Below, piece after piece: positions 11,465 to 22,915 of a DNA stretch of 64,000 nucleotides. Source of the DNA: Plotosus lineatus (Eukaryota > Chordata > Actinopteri > Siluriformes > Plotosidae); assembly GCA_024760905.1 (NCBI GenBank), contig CM045733.1, positions 17,695,001 to 17,759,000 on the forward strand. The letters run 5' to 3'. The stretch's first letter is position 1; every line of letters begins with the position of its first letter. Made by a program: the position numbers and the translations under genes. Under the pieces are notes generated by a model. It searched no databases and was not told the DNA's origin. It saw only the letters and a program-made list of their open reading frames with translations.

Positions 11465-11755
11465 TCTGCACAGATGATCAACCTTACCGAAAACCTTTGG
11501 GACGGACTGGAACACTGACCTGAAACCAGTACCTCGCTTCGTTCCTATTCTCATAGTTGGATGAGCACAAATCCCCACGGTCACGATTAAAAAATTTTGG
11601 AGTACTTTGAACAAGAGTGGAGGTCATTAGAACATCAAAGTGGTGATCAAGTCTATATTTAATAGTCATGACTTTGGATGGAGATCTTCAAGAAGCACAT
11701 ATGGGAGCGATACGTACTTGGGCTTTTACACAGACATTTGGTATGTCGTGTACAT
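11465..11755 (+). pseudogene. remnant of a mariner/Tc1-type transposase C-terminus
   Basis: Plus-strand frame with the block ENLWDGLEH (here ...aaaacctttgggacggac) and the following FWSTLNKSGGH / HDFGWRSSRSTYGSD blocks. It resembles the 3' end of a mariner-like element common in fish as I remember it. Stops and shifts throughout. Confidence 0.4.
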
Positions 11756-11759
11756 GTGC

Positions 11760-13081
11760 AGGTCATTACAGTCCACATTTATACCTAACAGAACCGCAGA
11801 TTGTAATCCGCCCAACCACAGTGCCTTCCTTCTTTTATTATAAAATTACCTCGTCCATCTGCTTCCTGCAGGAATTTGTTTGAAAACAGATATGACCGAC
11901 TCAATGGGAGTGGTGTTTGCACTTTGCCATTTCAGGGTAAAGTCTCATGAACATCCATGTAGTAACGATGTGTACCGCCGCTTGAAAAATTATCGCTAAA
12001 ACATATACATCACCCGAAAACTGGAAGCTATCAGGTTATATTTTCTACCAGAAAGAATCACTTCAGTTCTCTTAATTTACTGCGACACATAATCAGATGT
12101 TATCTCTCCGAAGCCTGCAGTGCTGCTCACAACCGGAAGCAAAGTCGTCTCATTGTGTGGCGGTAATGAAACCGACCTCACTGTCAGTGAATGTAATTAG
12201 TAATGCATTGCAGATGATCCTTCACTTCTTCTGGTTGGGGGTGTGTGTGGGTGTGGGGAGGTGTGGGGGTGGGTGTGGGGAGGTGTGGGCTCTGTGTGTG
12301 TGTTTGGACTGCCTTCTCACAATGAAATAAACGTGAACACCATGAGCAGTCAAATATTTAATATCTTAATTAATTTTATACATACATTTCATCCCGGGTT
12401 GATTATTCAGTTGATAAAACATCCAGCAATTTTAATTTAAAAATTCAATAACATGCTTTCCCACTGAGCTAGAATTTCCCCAAAAATATTGCACATCTAG
12501 ATATGTTTAGAAATTACAACAAAATGAAAAGTAAGCAGAATGATTGTATTCACAGGAGAATATTTAAAATACAGCTTCTATCCCATGGGACCGCACAGAG
12601 AAGCCGGTTCGGAATGAACTCGCTGAAGAAACACTCAACGCCTCGAATTCACTCATCTATTGACCCGCTTAATCCTACCAGGGTCACGGAGCCTATCTCA
12701 GTTGAAACTGCTCATCAGACCAGGGCCTCATTGAATCATTGAATGATGCAGTTTCCCAGTTGATGTCACCACACACAGTTTCTTTTTATATTCTAATAAC
12801 TTTTAATTAATTTAAAGTAGCACTGAGTCAAAAAGGAGCATTAACCGTCCTCACATGACCAAGTGCTGTGTCATGCATTCATCCAAACATGTCACATTAG
12901 GCTTTATATATATTTTTTTTAAACGATGCCTCCCCCATGTCATCAAAATGTTCTCCCTCATTATTACTAGCGCTGCAGATCAGGTTAGCGGCTGTACAGG
13001 CCTCCACGATCAGCTCTGTTTTACCATTCAGAACTTCTGACCATAATTCAAATACTTATTAGCCCCTTATTATTATCCTTC

Positions 13082-13112
<31 letters not shown>

Positions 13113-13415
13113 TTCATCACATACATGAAAAGGAAAATACATGGAATCACATGACAAATCAGTGAACTGGCAACATTAACCTGGATAAGTTTGTTCCCGG
13201 TTACAACCTGTAAACTTCTTCGTAAAAATCAAAGAACCTGAAATTCAATACGTTCAATCACCGAGTTACTGGAGCTCGACCAATCACGATCGGAAACAAT
13301 GTAAAATTCAAGTCTTTGCATATTCGTAATTGCACTAAACTGGAACATAAGAACGCAACATACATTTATACCAATAAAGCTTCTCGGGATTACATATGCA
13401 ACACGAGTTACATTT
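11760..13415. other. intergenic, mostly unassigned
   Basis: Apart from the G-rich tract, a short T2 SINE remnant near 12650-12730 and a poly(A) run at 13083-13110, I see no gene or repeat I can name. Confidence 0.35.
12232..12308 (+). repeat. G-rich GGGTGTG tract
   Basis: Repeats of gtgtgggtgtggggaggtgt with at least eight runs of three or more G. Confidence 0.75.
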
Positions 13416-13417
13416 GT

Positions 13418-13715
13418 GGGGCCGGTGGCGTACTGGTTAGGATGCCGCACTCATGATCAGGAGGTTGTGTGTTCAAATCCCAGTTAGACCCCCACTTTGC
13501 TCAGACCCCTGAGCAAGGTCTTAACCACAAGTGTGCCTCTGATCACCCAGCAGTATAAATGGGTACCAGTAAAAATATACTGGGAAGGTAACCTGCGATG
13601 GACTAGCGTCCCATCCAGGAGGAGTTGTATTACTGGTGGCTTCACGCTACGGAAACCGGGGATAAGCACCGGCCTGATGAGCCACTATGGCTCGGGTGTA
13701 AAAAGCCCAACAGAC
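13418..13715 (+). repeat. SINE family A
   Basis: Full-looking copy from ggggccggtggcgtactggt to gtgtaaaaagcccaacagac. Confidence 0.8.
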
Positions 13716-14092
13716 TTAGGAGTTACATTTCTCTTCAAAAAACACAACAAAAAACACATTACATCCCGGGAATGTAAATCTGTGTAAAAATGAGGGATGT
13801 AAACCTCAGACCTCCACCTCAAGGAAGTCCCATTGTTAAAAGACCACCGTGTAGGATTCAGTTAATTACCACCACATAAACACCCCTCCCTCAGCAGTCT
13901 CTCATAATGATTGGTCCATTCAATGAGTACGAGGAATTCAGGATTTCTGGGTTCCCCAAGTCAGAAATATAATTTACAACCCTCTAAAGAAATTGAAGTC
14001 CCACCTTCGTATCTCACCCAAATCTAACCTTAAAATCCAAGATGGCCGCTTTATCCACCAACAAAGTGAAAGGTGTACTAGTAGCCTTAATC

Positions 14093-14285
14093 CAGGGGTG
14101 CTCAATCCTGCTGCTGGAGATCTACCTTCCAGATGACTTTATCTCCAATCCTAATGTGGCCCATATGACATGTAAGATCCAGTCAGGTCTTGATTAGATG
14201 ATTGGATGGTTAGGTGGGCATGATTAGGGTTGGAGTGAATGTCTTCTGGAAGGTAGATCTCCAAGAGCAGGATTGAGCACCCCTG
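14093..14285. mobile_element. hAT-type foldback MITE, 193 bp
   Basis: Ends caggggtgctcaatcctgct and ...gcaggattgagcacccctg are inverted repeats that continue inward (gagatctaccttcc). 8-bp target-site duplication ccttaatc (14085-14092) / ccttaatt (14286-14293). 8-bp duplications and CAG-type ends indicate hAT. Confidence 0.85.
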
Positions 14286-14371
14286 CCTTAATTAAACATA
14301 AGAGGGGCATCAACGACGCCTGAGGCGAATAATTTACATAGTATATACTACAAACAATGATGTGAAATCTC

Positions 14372-14686
14372 AATGATGATCTTCTTTTCGTTTCAAATGT
14401 TTCCTTTGGGGGTCACCACAGCGAAATATCTGCCTCCATCTCACCCTGTCCTCCGCATCTTCTCTTGGATCAACTACTTTCATGCCTTCCTTCACCACAT
14501 CCATAGCTCTTCTTTGGTCTTCCTCCAAGCCTTCTGCCTGGTAGTGCCAACCTCAGCATCCTACTACGAATATATTCACTAACCCTCCTCTGTACATGTC
14601 CAAAACATCTCAATCTAGCCTCTCTGACTTTGTCTCCAGAACCTCTAACATGTGCTGTTCCTCTGATGTACTCATTAAATTAAACT
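14372..14686 (-). mobile_element. RTE-like LINE 3' fragment, decayed
   Basis: Homologous to 6299-6600 (plus-strand blocks gggggtcaccacagcgaaat, ctctgtacatgtccaaa, gcctctctgactttgtctcc). Coding frame lost. Confidence 0.8.
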
Positions 14687-14949
14687 GGATTAACGTACTG
14701 AAACTCAGTTTTGGCGTATATTGCACAAAAATATTAATAAAAACATACTAAAATTAGATTTTTGTTACATATCATTTGTAAAGCAAGACAAGCCTGCACC
14801 ATCACAATGGTGACGCAGGCTTCATTTTAAAGATTAAAGTGACTTCTTGCCAAGTTATACAACTTTCTTCAGTCTTTGGGATGCCATTTTGTTGCTGTGT
14901 AGTAGATCATGTTTTATTTGCATCTCATTAAACAAGTCATACACACGAC

Positions 14950-14985
<36 letters not shown>

Positions 14986-15780
14986 GTCTCTCTGTGCAGG
15001 CTGCTATAGTATTCGTCCGTACGAGACTCCGTACTGCATCTCTATCATCTAGCATCACTAAGAATTGCTAAATGGGCTTGAAATTGCTGCTATTTGGTTT
15101 TCAAATGCTTTTATTAGGATGCAGCCAACTCAGGTAAAACTTCATTCCCAGTGGAAATGGAATAAGACATCACAGCCTCAGAGTACTTCCATTCGCACCC
15201 TTGCATTTAAAGTGTTCGATTATAGGTATGACCTGAATTTTTTTTTTCTAACTCAATTCAAACACCTTCACAAATATCTTTCTAGAATCCCTGGTGCCAT
15301 GTGTAGAAACCTGAAACAGAGATTGCCCATTCTGTGTTACTGTGGAAACGTGGCAGCGCCGCAGTAGAGGAGCCAATCTCAATGTAGCTCTAATGATCCG
15401 ATTTAAGCCTTATGAAACCACAACAACTTATAGTTACAGGTAATTCTACTCCAATAAAAACATATTGATGAATACGAGCTCACATACAACACCACATCTT
15501 CCACTTAAATTCTACACAGTGGACATCTAAAACAATTAATAGCCATTTGATTCTCCCAGTGAATCAGCTGTGATTATGATAAATAACTAATTTCACTGTC
15601 TCTGACCATTATGCAAGCAACGGTGTTGACACCAGGGGTATGGGTCATTTATAAATGATAATGATCTAGACAAGGCATGGAGTTATGGGTAAAATCCCAT
15701 AACCTGATTGAACATCAACTTTTTTTTTTTTTTTTCTCAGGAGCTGTCTATAATTTATTTATAAGAAATTATTTACAATA
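14687..15780. other. intergenic with (CT)n at 14953-14990
   Basis: Only the CT tract and a poly(T) run at 15720-15736 stand out. Open frames around the CT tract are not convincing. Confidence 0.4.
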
Positions 15781-16351
15781 CAGACGCTCCCCAGCTTACG
15801 AACGAGTTAGGTTCCAGACGGCTGTTCGTTAGATGAATTTATTTGTAAGTTGTTACAGGTCATTCTTTAGATGGGAACTTAAGTTTTAACCTTGTGTAAG
15901 TAATCTATTCGAATTTGTACTTTATACGATCTCTCGCTCTCTACATAATCATCTGTACATTATCAATATCATTATGTTCCTTGTTTAAACTCCTGGTTCC
16001 TCTCAAGCACAGCACAGCGGATCTGATCCGATTTACAGTTTCACTCTTATCCAGTTCTTTATAATACTGGAGTCAATTTATTTCTTCTTTGAAAATTTTG
16101 GCACGAGTTCAGAAATGTATCGTTCTGCTTCTCTTCCTGGACCTGGTAGAAAGCACGTGTCAGCCATGTCATTCTGCCGGAGCCTAGTATTAAATGTACC
16201 GCAGGATAATGTTTAATCATATTTCATATTTATAATATTCCATTTCTATTTCTACTTGATCTTCAATTTCATTTCACTTTCGACCTCGGACGGCCCTGTT
16301 CGTATCTCCAGATGTTTGTAAAACGAATGTTCGCAAGTTGGGGAGCGTCTG
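15781..16351. mobile_element. MITE with CAGACGCTCCCC ends, 571 bp
   Basis: Starts cagacgctccccagcttacg and ends cgcaagttggggagcgtctg, inverted repeats of >20 bp with one or two mismatches, flanked by TA on both sides. The CAG...CTG ends with TA duplication place it with Tc1/mariner-pogo (Tigger-like) elements. No coding capacity. Confidence 0.8.
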
Positions 16352-16469
16352 TAATTAGAAACTATAACCAGTTCATGACTGGTGCTTTGATTCCAATTCA
16401 CTAAAGAAAATGACAAAGTAAACAGAATATTAGGAGGTTGCAAGACAACAAGTTTCCACTTGGTGCCAG

Positions 16470-16900
16470 TTTATTACATACATCAGCATTCCTGCATTAT
16501 TTGAGTCATTTTGGTGTAAAAGTACTGGAAAACCCAAATAAACCAGTTCTGTGATGCTTCCATTACACTGTGCTCTGAGAGGTTTATTATTACCACTTAT
16601 AAATTATTAGATCTTACCCTCACCATCAGATTTATTAACGGATAATTTCAGTTGAACCTTATTGCCATATTCCCGAAAATATAATAATATTAGCTAAAGT
16701 GGCCCGTCAGTTAAAGTCTATAGAAGGTTTCTCTAATAGAGTGGCAATCATCATTCTTTAATGAGCATGTTAGGGATATGGCCTTAAAGAATGGCCGAAA
16801 GAATCAAAATGCCAGTATTTCCAGTATGTAAGTGATTATTTCAAACACCACCACAGCCCAGACACCCCCTGCATCATCTTACGGAAGGCATGTTCTCCCA
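16470..16900 (-). other. tmbim4: probable tmbim4 3' UTR
   Basis: Non-coding sequence after the stop. Minus-strand AATAAA hexamers lie at 16583-16588 and 16470-16475; either could end the transcript. No interspersed repeat is seen until the MITE at 16351. The exact end is inferred. Confidence 0.45.
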
Positions 16901-17107
16901 TCAGTTCTTCTTCATTGAGTCAAGTATGCGCAGAATGTGCAGGAAGAGGTTAATTATATCCAGGTAGAGGTTGATAGAGGCCAGGATGTGTTCCTCAGGT
17001 GACAGCTTGCGCATCAGAACGTGTGTGTCGTAGATGATGAAGCCACAGAAGAGCAGAGCGCCAGCACCGGCGAACACCAGCTCCACAGTGTCATTGTGGA
17101 AGAAAAT
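16901..17107 (-). CDS. tmbim4: tmbim4 coding exon 7 and stop
   Basis: Encodes residues 169-236, starting [16 protein letters not shown] and ending ...[10 protein letters not shown] before the stop. It contains the family's most conserved part, with D195 (YDTH) and D218 (YLDIINLF). The di-aspartate role in pH/calcium gating is family knowledge, not shown here. Confidence 0.95.
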   Translation of the reverse strand: MFFHNDTVELVFAGAGALLFCGFIIYDTHVLMRKLSPEEHILASINLYLDIINLFLHILRILDSMKKN

Positions 17108-20100
17108 CTAGTTGGCAGAAGAACACAGTTAGAACGACGGGGAGGAAACTGTGCTGATATTCAGACTGAATAAAAGTACCGCATTAGACTGATTAGTCAG
17201 GCTTACGCTCATAAAGCTGGCGATGATTAGAATCCACAGGCCAGCAAACAGTCTGGAGAATAAAACGGGAAACGTGAGAGATCAGTGTAAACATCTGTCT
17301 GAAACATAAAAGGGCAAATGTGAGCTGGACGGTGAGAACTACCCGGCTCCAAGCTTGCTGAAATCCCGTTTGGATTGGAATGTGTAAGCGGTCAGGCCAG
17401 CGAAGACAGCTGAGGTGAGAACAAAAGCCTGGAAGACCACGGAGTATTCATAAAACGTCACTGAAAAGCAGGAGAAATTGTTTTTGGTTTAATATTCCAA
17501 AAATAAAACATGAAGAAAACAAATACAGGGATCCCTCACTTTCTGCGGTTAATTGGGACCGAGACCCGCGACTGCTGAATTCCGCAAGTAGGATCAACCT
17601 TGAGCCCCCCCCTCCGACATACATACGTGTATATGTATGTATATAATATCAATAAGTACATATTTATTGACATAAATGCTTATAATAACATTTAAACATT
17701 CAAAAATAATGCATAAGATGTAAATAAAATATAAATACACAGGTGCGCGCGCACACAGGCACACAGAAGCGTGCGCGTGCACACACTTAGACGCGCGCCT
17801 CACATAAAATGTAAGTAGTTTTGATGGGGGTTTTTTTTTCTATAATTGGCCTTGTTTTCGTAGTATTTTCCTTAATTTTTCCCCAACTCTTCCTTAATTT
17901 CGAATTCGATGAATATTGGAAAAAAAAAAAAACAAACAAACAAAAAAAAAAAACGCGATGCACTGAAGCTGCATGAATTGAAGCGCGAAGTAGCGAGGGA
18001 TCCCTGTACTGCTGTCTTGTCTCATAAATCTTCATCATTATTATTGATCACTGGGTGTGTTCACGTATCCTATCAGTCGATACATGGTTCTTAAACAAAA
18101 GTTCAAGCTATTAAACTAGTACAGAAAAAAAATCCCAACAACAACAACAAGAAGAAAATAATTAAAAAAAGAAAAAAAATGTTTGAACTGCAATAGGTGG
18201 CTATTTTTTCTATCAAGGGTTTGCGAGATTCAGGTGTGGTTCTGACAGCAGAACACCACCACTGTGATTTCAAGGCATCATACGGCCTTCATTATTAAAT
18301 ACTAATTAGGAACTGTTACTCTGTTCATAGTGGCCAAACCAGGCTTCAAAGCCTAATCTGGCTGGGTATGATAAGAATATTTACACGTCTCCTTCCGGTC
18401 TGCCTCTGAGGTAGAGACTAGGTGGAGCAGAGGAGGAGGAAAACTTACCTGTTGTACCTACGGACACGGCTTCCAACACAGTCTGCAACAACAAGAAGAA
18501 AAACAGTGTAAGCCTCGCACCGTAAACAGGCCTTCTTCAATACAGATTTATAAAATGTGCAGTTGGACCAAATTCTGTAGATGTTTGGATATAAAATTAA
18601 TATAAATATGTGGAGACACAGTTCCAGGACCATTAAACATTAGTTTATGGCTATAATGGCCCAGTGATTTAGGCCCTGGTTTACTGAACTGAAGGTCAGG
18701 GGTTCAAGTCCCAGTACCACCGTGATGCCACTATTGGGCCCTAACCCTCATTTACTTAATTGTATAAAAAATAATAAATGTCAATCAGTCTGGATGAGGG
18801 CGTCTGCCAAATACCATCAATGGAAATGCAAATAAAGATGGAATCGAGTTATATTTTGTATAAAGATTCGGTGTCAAGAAAGCAGCAGAACTGTAACAAG
18901 TAACGATATCAACAAAGACAATCATTCATATCGATGGAAATTACTTTCATGAACAATACCAGACACGGATTGGGTTCATATGATATATTTGTTAGGAGAC
19001 TGCAATGCGAGCTCAATTTCTCAGAACTGTTCAGCCCAACGAGATTCCAACACGTCCATCTCCATCCACTCCATACTGGGCCCAAAAACTCTTGAATCCT
19101 TTGAATTGCATAATAAAGCTATTTAGCGAATACAGACTAGCGGTTCACATTCATGGCATATTTACAGGGATCCCTCACTTTCCGCGGTTAATGGAACTGA
19201 AACTCTCCCTGTGATGTGAACACCCCCCCCTCCCCGGAATTGTTGATTTCTGCGAAGTAGGATCGACTCCCCTGACTGATGTATATGTAAATGTACAGGG
19301 ATCCCTCACTACTTTGCGTTTCAATGCATCACGGTTTTTTTTTTAAATATTCATCGAATTAAAAAAAATAAGGAAATTAAGGAAAAGTAGGGAAAAAGTT
19401 AAGGAAAATGCCACAAAAACAAGGCAAATTATGCAAAAAAAAAACCCCCAAACAAATAAAAACAAAAACTTCAAACCCCATCAAAACTACTTACATTTTT
19501 ATCAAAACCCGTGATGCACTGAAGCCGCAGAAACTGAAGCACAACGTAGCGAGGGATCACTGTGTCCGATTTTTTGGCAACTATCATAAATTTGGGTGAA
19601 AGTTGTGCTATAACTACTTTAATCAAAACAATACAACAGCATCAGTTTTGACTGGGGCGACGGACCAAATTAGAACAAATTTTAATATGAAACATGAAGA
19701 ATTAACATAAATAAACAAACGTTAGGTCTAAAAATAAATAAATTCATTAAATAATTAATAAAATGTCTCTAAATATGCCCTGCGCTCGCCTGGCAAGCTG
19801 TCCGTGGTGTACCCCACCCTCGGCCAGAGTCAGCCGAGATGGGTGCCATCCTCCCTGTGACCCTAATTAGGATTAATTGGTTTAGAAAACGAATGATTTT
19901 GGATAACTGAATGTCTCTAAACATTGTTTTAACAAAACGCCACATAATCTGACCAGACACAAGTGAAGGTTATAAAAACCATGTCTGGTACTGTATGTGC
20001 TCTCTGGCTCAGAGATCTTCCTTCACTGATATAAATGTATATAATAGGATGAACCACCACAAGGATCCGTTACAAAAGCAAAATATATAATTTGCTCAAT

Positions 20101-21421
20101 AGATTTTTCCCGTCCTACGGTAATTCTTCAAGTCCCCAGTTCTATCTGGTGACGTTTAATGTTGGGTCTACATCCAGACTGTGGTTAGCCTGCTCCAGCC
20201 TCTATCAGGCGATGAATCATCATTACAAAACCTGAACCGTATCGAGCAGTTTCAAAATCACGGCACATTCGGAAGAGACCCTCACATCAAGAAGGTCCCG
20301 GGTTCGAGTCCCAGGTTCAGGTGTTTCTATGTGGCATTTCCATGTCCTTCTCTTGCTTGTGTGGGCTTCCTTTGGGCAGTCTGCTTTCCTCCCAAACTGC
20401 CCCTAGAAGTGAGTGCAAGTGTGAATGTGTTGTGGTGTCCCTGCAGTGGTCTGGCGGCACTGTTCAGGATGTACCCCACCTTTACCCTGATTTAGCTGAT
20501 CCTCAACCCTCGTAGGAGTACACGGGTTGGCAAAATGATGAGATGAGTACTCCTTGGGATCATAACATGCAGCATACACATATTTCGCTGTATGAAGTTG
20601 ACTAGCTGAGCATTCCAGTCCCGAGTGTCTTTTCCCACTTGATTAGGGCTGGAATATGAAACCTAGGAAATGAGAATGAACAGGAATATACATGACAGAC
20701 TCTACTCACAAATCCAAGGAGTAAATAGAGATTGATGGGATGCTGGTGGCGATAAATGGCCAAGGCGATGATCAGAAACAGAGATCCAATTGCAGACAGC
20801 AAGACCAGTGCGGGGCTGTGGTGGGGGAAGACAAGCCTCCATGAGTCACTATAATACTGCATTACATTCAGGGTGCACTCCTGATTTCAGTGTTTTTACC
20901 TTGAATGCAGAAAGCTTTTGATGGGTTCACAGAACATAAACAGGGCAGACAAAGCTGTGGTCAGAATAATCTGCATTGACAGGATTGTGTAGACTTTGCG
21001 TAGGAAATCTACAAGGAAACAAAATCAGCACCAAAAAGCTTTTCAGTGTTAATCAGTGTGTTAGCTTTAGCATCGATGCTAACCCCATGACGCATTTTAA
21101 TCAACTGTGGATTTCAAAGCTCACACTAATCCAACTACAGCTTCAAAACCATGAGACACAGTTTATTATATTACGCATTAAATTCATTCGTGTACACTGT
21201 GTTAATTTATCCATGCATTTCGCAGAAATATTCTGCTATTTGTTTACATTAGCCACACAGCTAGTTAGCAAAATAATAACAACAACTATGTCTCCTAGCT
21301 GACTTGTTTTGGACACTATTTGCCTCTTACCCATACGGATTTGTACGCTTGCCGTCGCAACATTTGTGCCATAATTAAAATCATCCTCAATTGAGGACCT
21401 CGGATATTTCTCTTGATTCAT
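16901..21421 (-). CDS. tmbim4: tmbim4 (LFG4/GAAP), complete, seven coding exons
   Basis: Seen: coding exons at 21331-21421, 20900-21008, 20710-20815, 18449-18482, 17343-17460, 17207-17252 and 16901-17107 have AG/GT borders and join in phase to 711 nt, 236 aa plus stop. The protein starts [18 protein letters not shown] and aligns along its length with human TMBIM4 (238 aa as I recall it), including NLYLL, YDTH and [10 protein letters not shown]. Family: Bax-inhibitor-1/LFG proteins are multi-pass membrane proteins of Golgi/ER that modulate calcium leak and apoptosis. The two conserved Asp of the C-terminal pore region fall at D195 and D218. The start was chosen because it is the first ATG in frame with the conserved N-terminus and matches the human N-terminal spacing. 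Introns are 322, 84, 2227, 988, 90 and 99 nt; intron 4 carries a MITE. No frameshift or premature stop, so it looks functional. Confidence 0.95.
17207..17252 (-). CDS. tmbim4: tmbim4 coding exon 6
   Basis: Encodes residues 153-168 ([16 protein letters not shown]), one hydrophobic span, between ctccag and gtaagc. It ends in phase 0. Confidence 0.91.
17343..17460 (-). CDS. tmbim4: tmbim4 coding exon 5
   Basis: Encodes residues 114-152 ([19 protein letters not shown]... [12 protein letters not shown]) after a ttttcag acceptor. The donor is a weaker gtagtt. Confidence 0.92.
17526..18006. mobile_element. GGGATCCCTC MITE, full copy, in tmbim4 intron 4
   Basis: Ends cagggatccctcactttctg and agtagcgagggatccctg, TA-flanked, 481 bp. 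The core has the atataaataca and tttaaacattcaaaaataat blocks common to the family. A pogo/Tigger-type non-autonomous element is the likeliest class. Confidence 0.85.
18449..18482 (-). CDS. tmbim4: tmbim4 coding exon 4 (34-nt microexon)
   Basis: Encodes [11 protein letters not shown] plus one base, matching the TLLEALTVAVV stretch of the human protein. Acceptor ttgcag, donor gtaagt. It is accepted because it keeps the frame between exons 3 and 5 and fills the third membrane span. Confidence 0.9.
18648..18840 (+). repeat. tRNA-derived SINE (family D), in tmbim4 intron 3
   Basis: Head atggctataatggcccagtg, B box ggggttcaagtccc, then cactattgggccctaaccct and a gatgagggcgtctgccaaat end. Confidence 0.7.
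19166..19562. mobile_element. GGGATCCCTC MITE: truncated arm plus a foldback copy
   Basis: 19166-19297 is one arm (cagggatccctcactttccg... to tgtatatgtaaatg). 19299-19562 starts cagggatccctcactacttt and ends caacgtagcgagggatcactg: both ends derive from the same arm of the standard element, forming a palindromic derivative. Confidence 0.75.
19780..19896 (+). repeat. T2 SINE tail fragment
   Basis: caagctgtccgtggtgtacc, agagtcagccgagatgggtg, accctaattaggattaattg. Confidence 0.65.
20240..20550 (+). repeat. SINE family C, in tmbim4 intron 3
   Basis: Head with cgggttcgagtcccaggttc, the tttctatgtggcatttccatg body and an aggatgtaccccacctttac tail. Confidence 0.65.
20710..20815 (-). CDS. tmbim4: tmbim4 coding exon 3
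   Basis: Encodes residues 67-102 ([17 protein letters not shown]... NLYLLLGF): second hydrophobic span, a basic loop (YRHQHP), and the start of the third. The donor is gtgagt. Confidence 0.93.
20900..21008 (-). CDS. tmbim4: tmbim4 coding exon 2
   Basis: Encodes D31-S66 ([20 protein letters not shown]...), the start of the first membrane span, between a ttgtag acceptor and a gtaaaa donor. Phase 1 in, phase 2 out. Confidence 0.92.
21331..21421 (-). CDS. tmbim4: tmbim4 coding exon 1
   Basis: Encodes residues 1-30 plus one base of codon 31. It holds the cytosolic N-terminus with the conserved [12 protein letters not shown] segment and ends ...VQIRM before a gtaaga donor. Confidence 0.93.
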
Positions 21422-21560
21422 GTTGGATAATCGACGACTCAATTCACACTTCCTGGTTCTGTTTCGTAGGCTTTTCTTTTTCTTCCGTTTTGTTTCGAGC
21501 TCCCTGAAGAGTTCTACTGCCGCCTAGAGGTGAACGTAAAGTATTACAGTATTTACAGAA
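21422..21560 (-). promoter_or_regulatory. tmbim4: tmbim4 5' UTR / proximal promoter region
   Basis: The ~140 nt upstream of the start codon is non-repetitive; beyond ~21560 it runs into a SINE-tail fragment. No TATA box is evident. Position is by inference only. Confidence 0.3.
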
Positions 21561-21690
21561 CTGCTTAATCAATCCTACAATGGTTGCAGGGAGGCTCGGG
21601 CCTATCTCAGCTGCCTCTGGACGAAGGTGGAGTACACCCTCAACAACTCCCCAGACCATCGTAGGGTCACACAATCATTCACACTTACAT
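21560..21690 (-). repeat. T2 SINE tail fragment upstream of tmbim4
   Basis: ctgcttaatcaatcctacaa, ggttgcagggaggctcgggc, gagtacaccctcaacaactc. Confidence 0.55.
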
Positions 21691-21734
21691 CCTCACCTTT
21701 CCTGATCCATGCGATTGCCTGACGATTGCTATCT

Positions 21735-22460
21735 CGGGTATACTCAGCCACTAGGCAGACTTCACACCAAAGTCTTGAAGCACGAAAGCATTCGTCTCAC
21801 CACAAAACTCAAAATCTACAATGCTGTGGTCATAACGTCCTTGTTGTACGGTTGCGAGACATGGACTGCGTAGCAAAGACACATCAGAAAGCTTGAGCAG
21901 TTTCACCAGCGCTCCCTCCGCTCAATCCTGAAGATACGATGGCAGGACCGTGTCACAAACAAGGAGGTCTTAGACAGAGCCAACACCACCAGCATCAAAG
22001 CCAAGCTCATCAAAGCCCAACTTCGGTGGACAGAACATGTCATCTGGATGGAGAAGTCCAGAATCCCACGCCAACTCTTCTATGGAGACCGTATCTTCAT
22101 GATGGGGCGGACGGAGCGTTGGTGGGCTAGAACTGGTTAAAGGAAACCGCAGCCAAGGTCGACCAATGAAGAGATACAAGGACAACCTCAAGGAAAACCT
22201 CAAATGGGCAGATATTAAGCCTGGCCAACTCGAGCTGACAGGTAATGACAGACAGCTCTGGCACTCCTTGACCCAACGCACAGCTGTAGCCTTTGAGGAT
22301 GGCCGCCGTTTGCGCCTTGAAGCAGCCCACCAATGGAGACACCGAATGTCATCAACTGTCATCTCGACAACAAGCGTGTCTTTCCCAACCTGCAACAGAG
22401 TGAGCGCTTCGGCCTTTGTACTCCGAAGTCACATGCGTACTCACCATTGAGTGCACAACC
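21735..22460 (+). mobile_element. LINE 3' coding fragment with C2H2-like tail
   Basis: Plus-strand reading gives LLYGCETWTA, then a stop, then RKLEQFHQRSLRSILKIRWQDR, TSIKAKLIKAQLRWTEHVI and MEKSRIPRQLFYG, the connector after the RT palm of an APE-type LINE. 22166-22450 continues MKRYKDNLKENLKW and ends CNRVSASAFVLRSHMRTHH, a decayed C2H2 finger (one Cys lost). Frames are broken; inactive. Confidence 0.75.
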
Positions 22461-22915
22461 AATCATCTTCCTCGATTCGAGAGACAACCAAGAGATTATC
22501 TTTATTTGTCGGCAGTGCAGCTCTTACTAACATTTAAAGTTAATTTTTAGTGTAAACTTGATTGACAGCCACCCAGAAACGGAATGATTGAAACAATAAG
22601 TTTGTGCAATCACCGCTCCTCCTCCTCCTCCTCCTGCCTCCTCCACTCAATATACATCAAGTCACATGTCTCATCTGAATGTGTACAGATCACATGGTGA
22701 TTTTAATGAGTATATTTTCTCATCCTTCTTGAAATTAATTCCTGGTCCCTGCCAACACACACATTTCTTGATCACTTTTGGATGATGATCTGTCTGGTAT
22801 CAGCTGCAGCAGATTTTAATCTTGGTTTGAAAGATACGAGATGAAGCAACTCAGAGTGCGAGTCCATCACTGCTATTATTATTATTATTATTATTAGGTG
22901 TAATAGTGGTGGCAT

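Noticed and set aside
1..16400. LLPH or HMGA2 exons downstream of tmbim4
   Set aside because: Neighbours in human, but nothing resembling their conserved sequence was seen here.
21970..22395. 141-codon minus-strand open frame
   Set aside because: Antisense to a LINE fragment.
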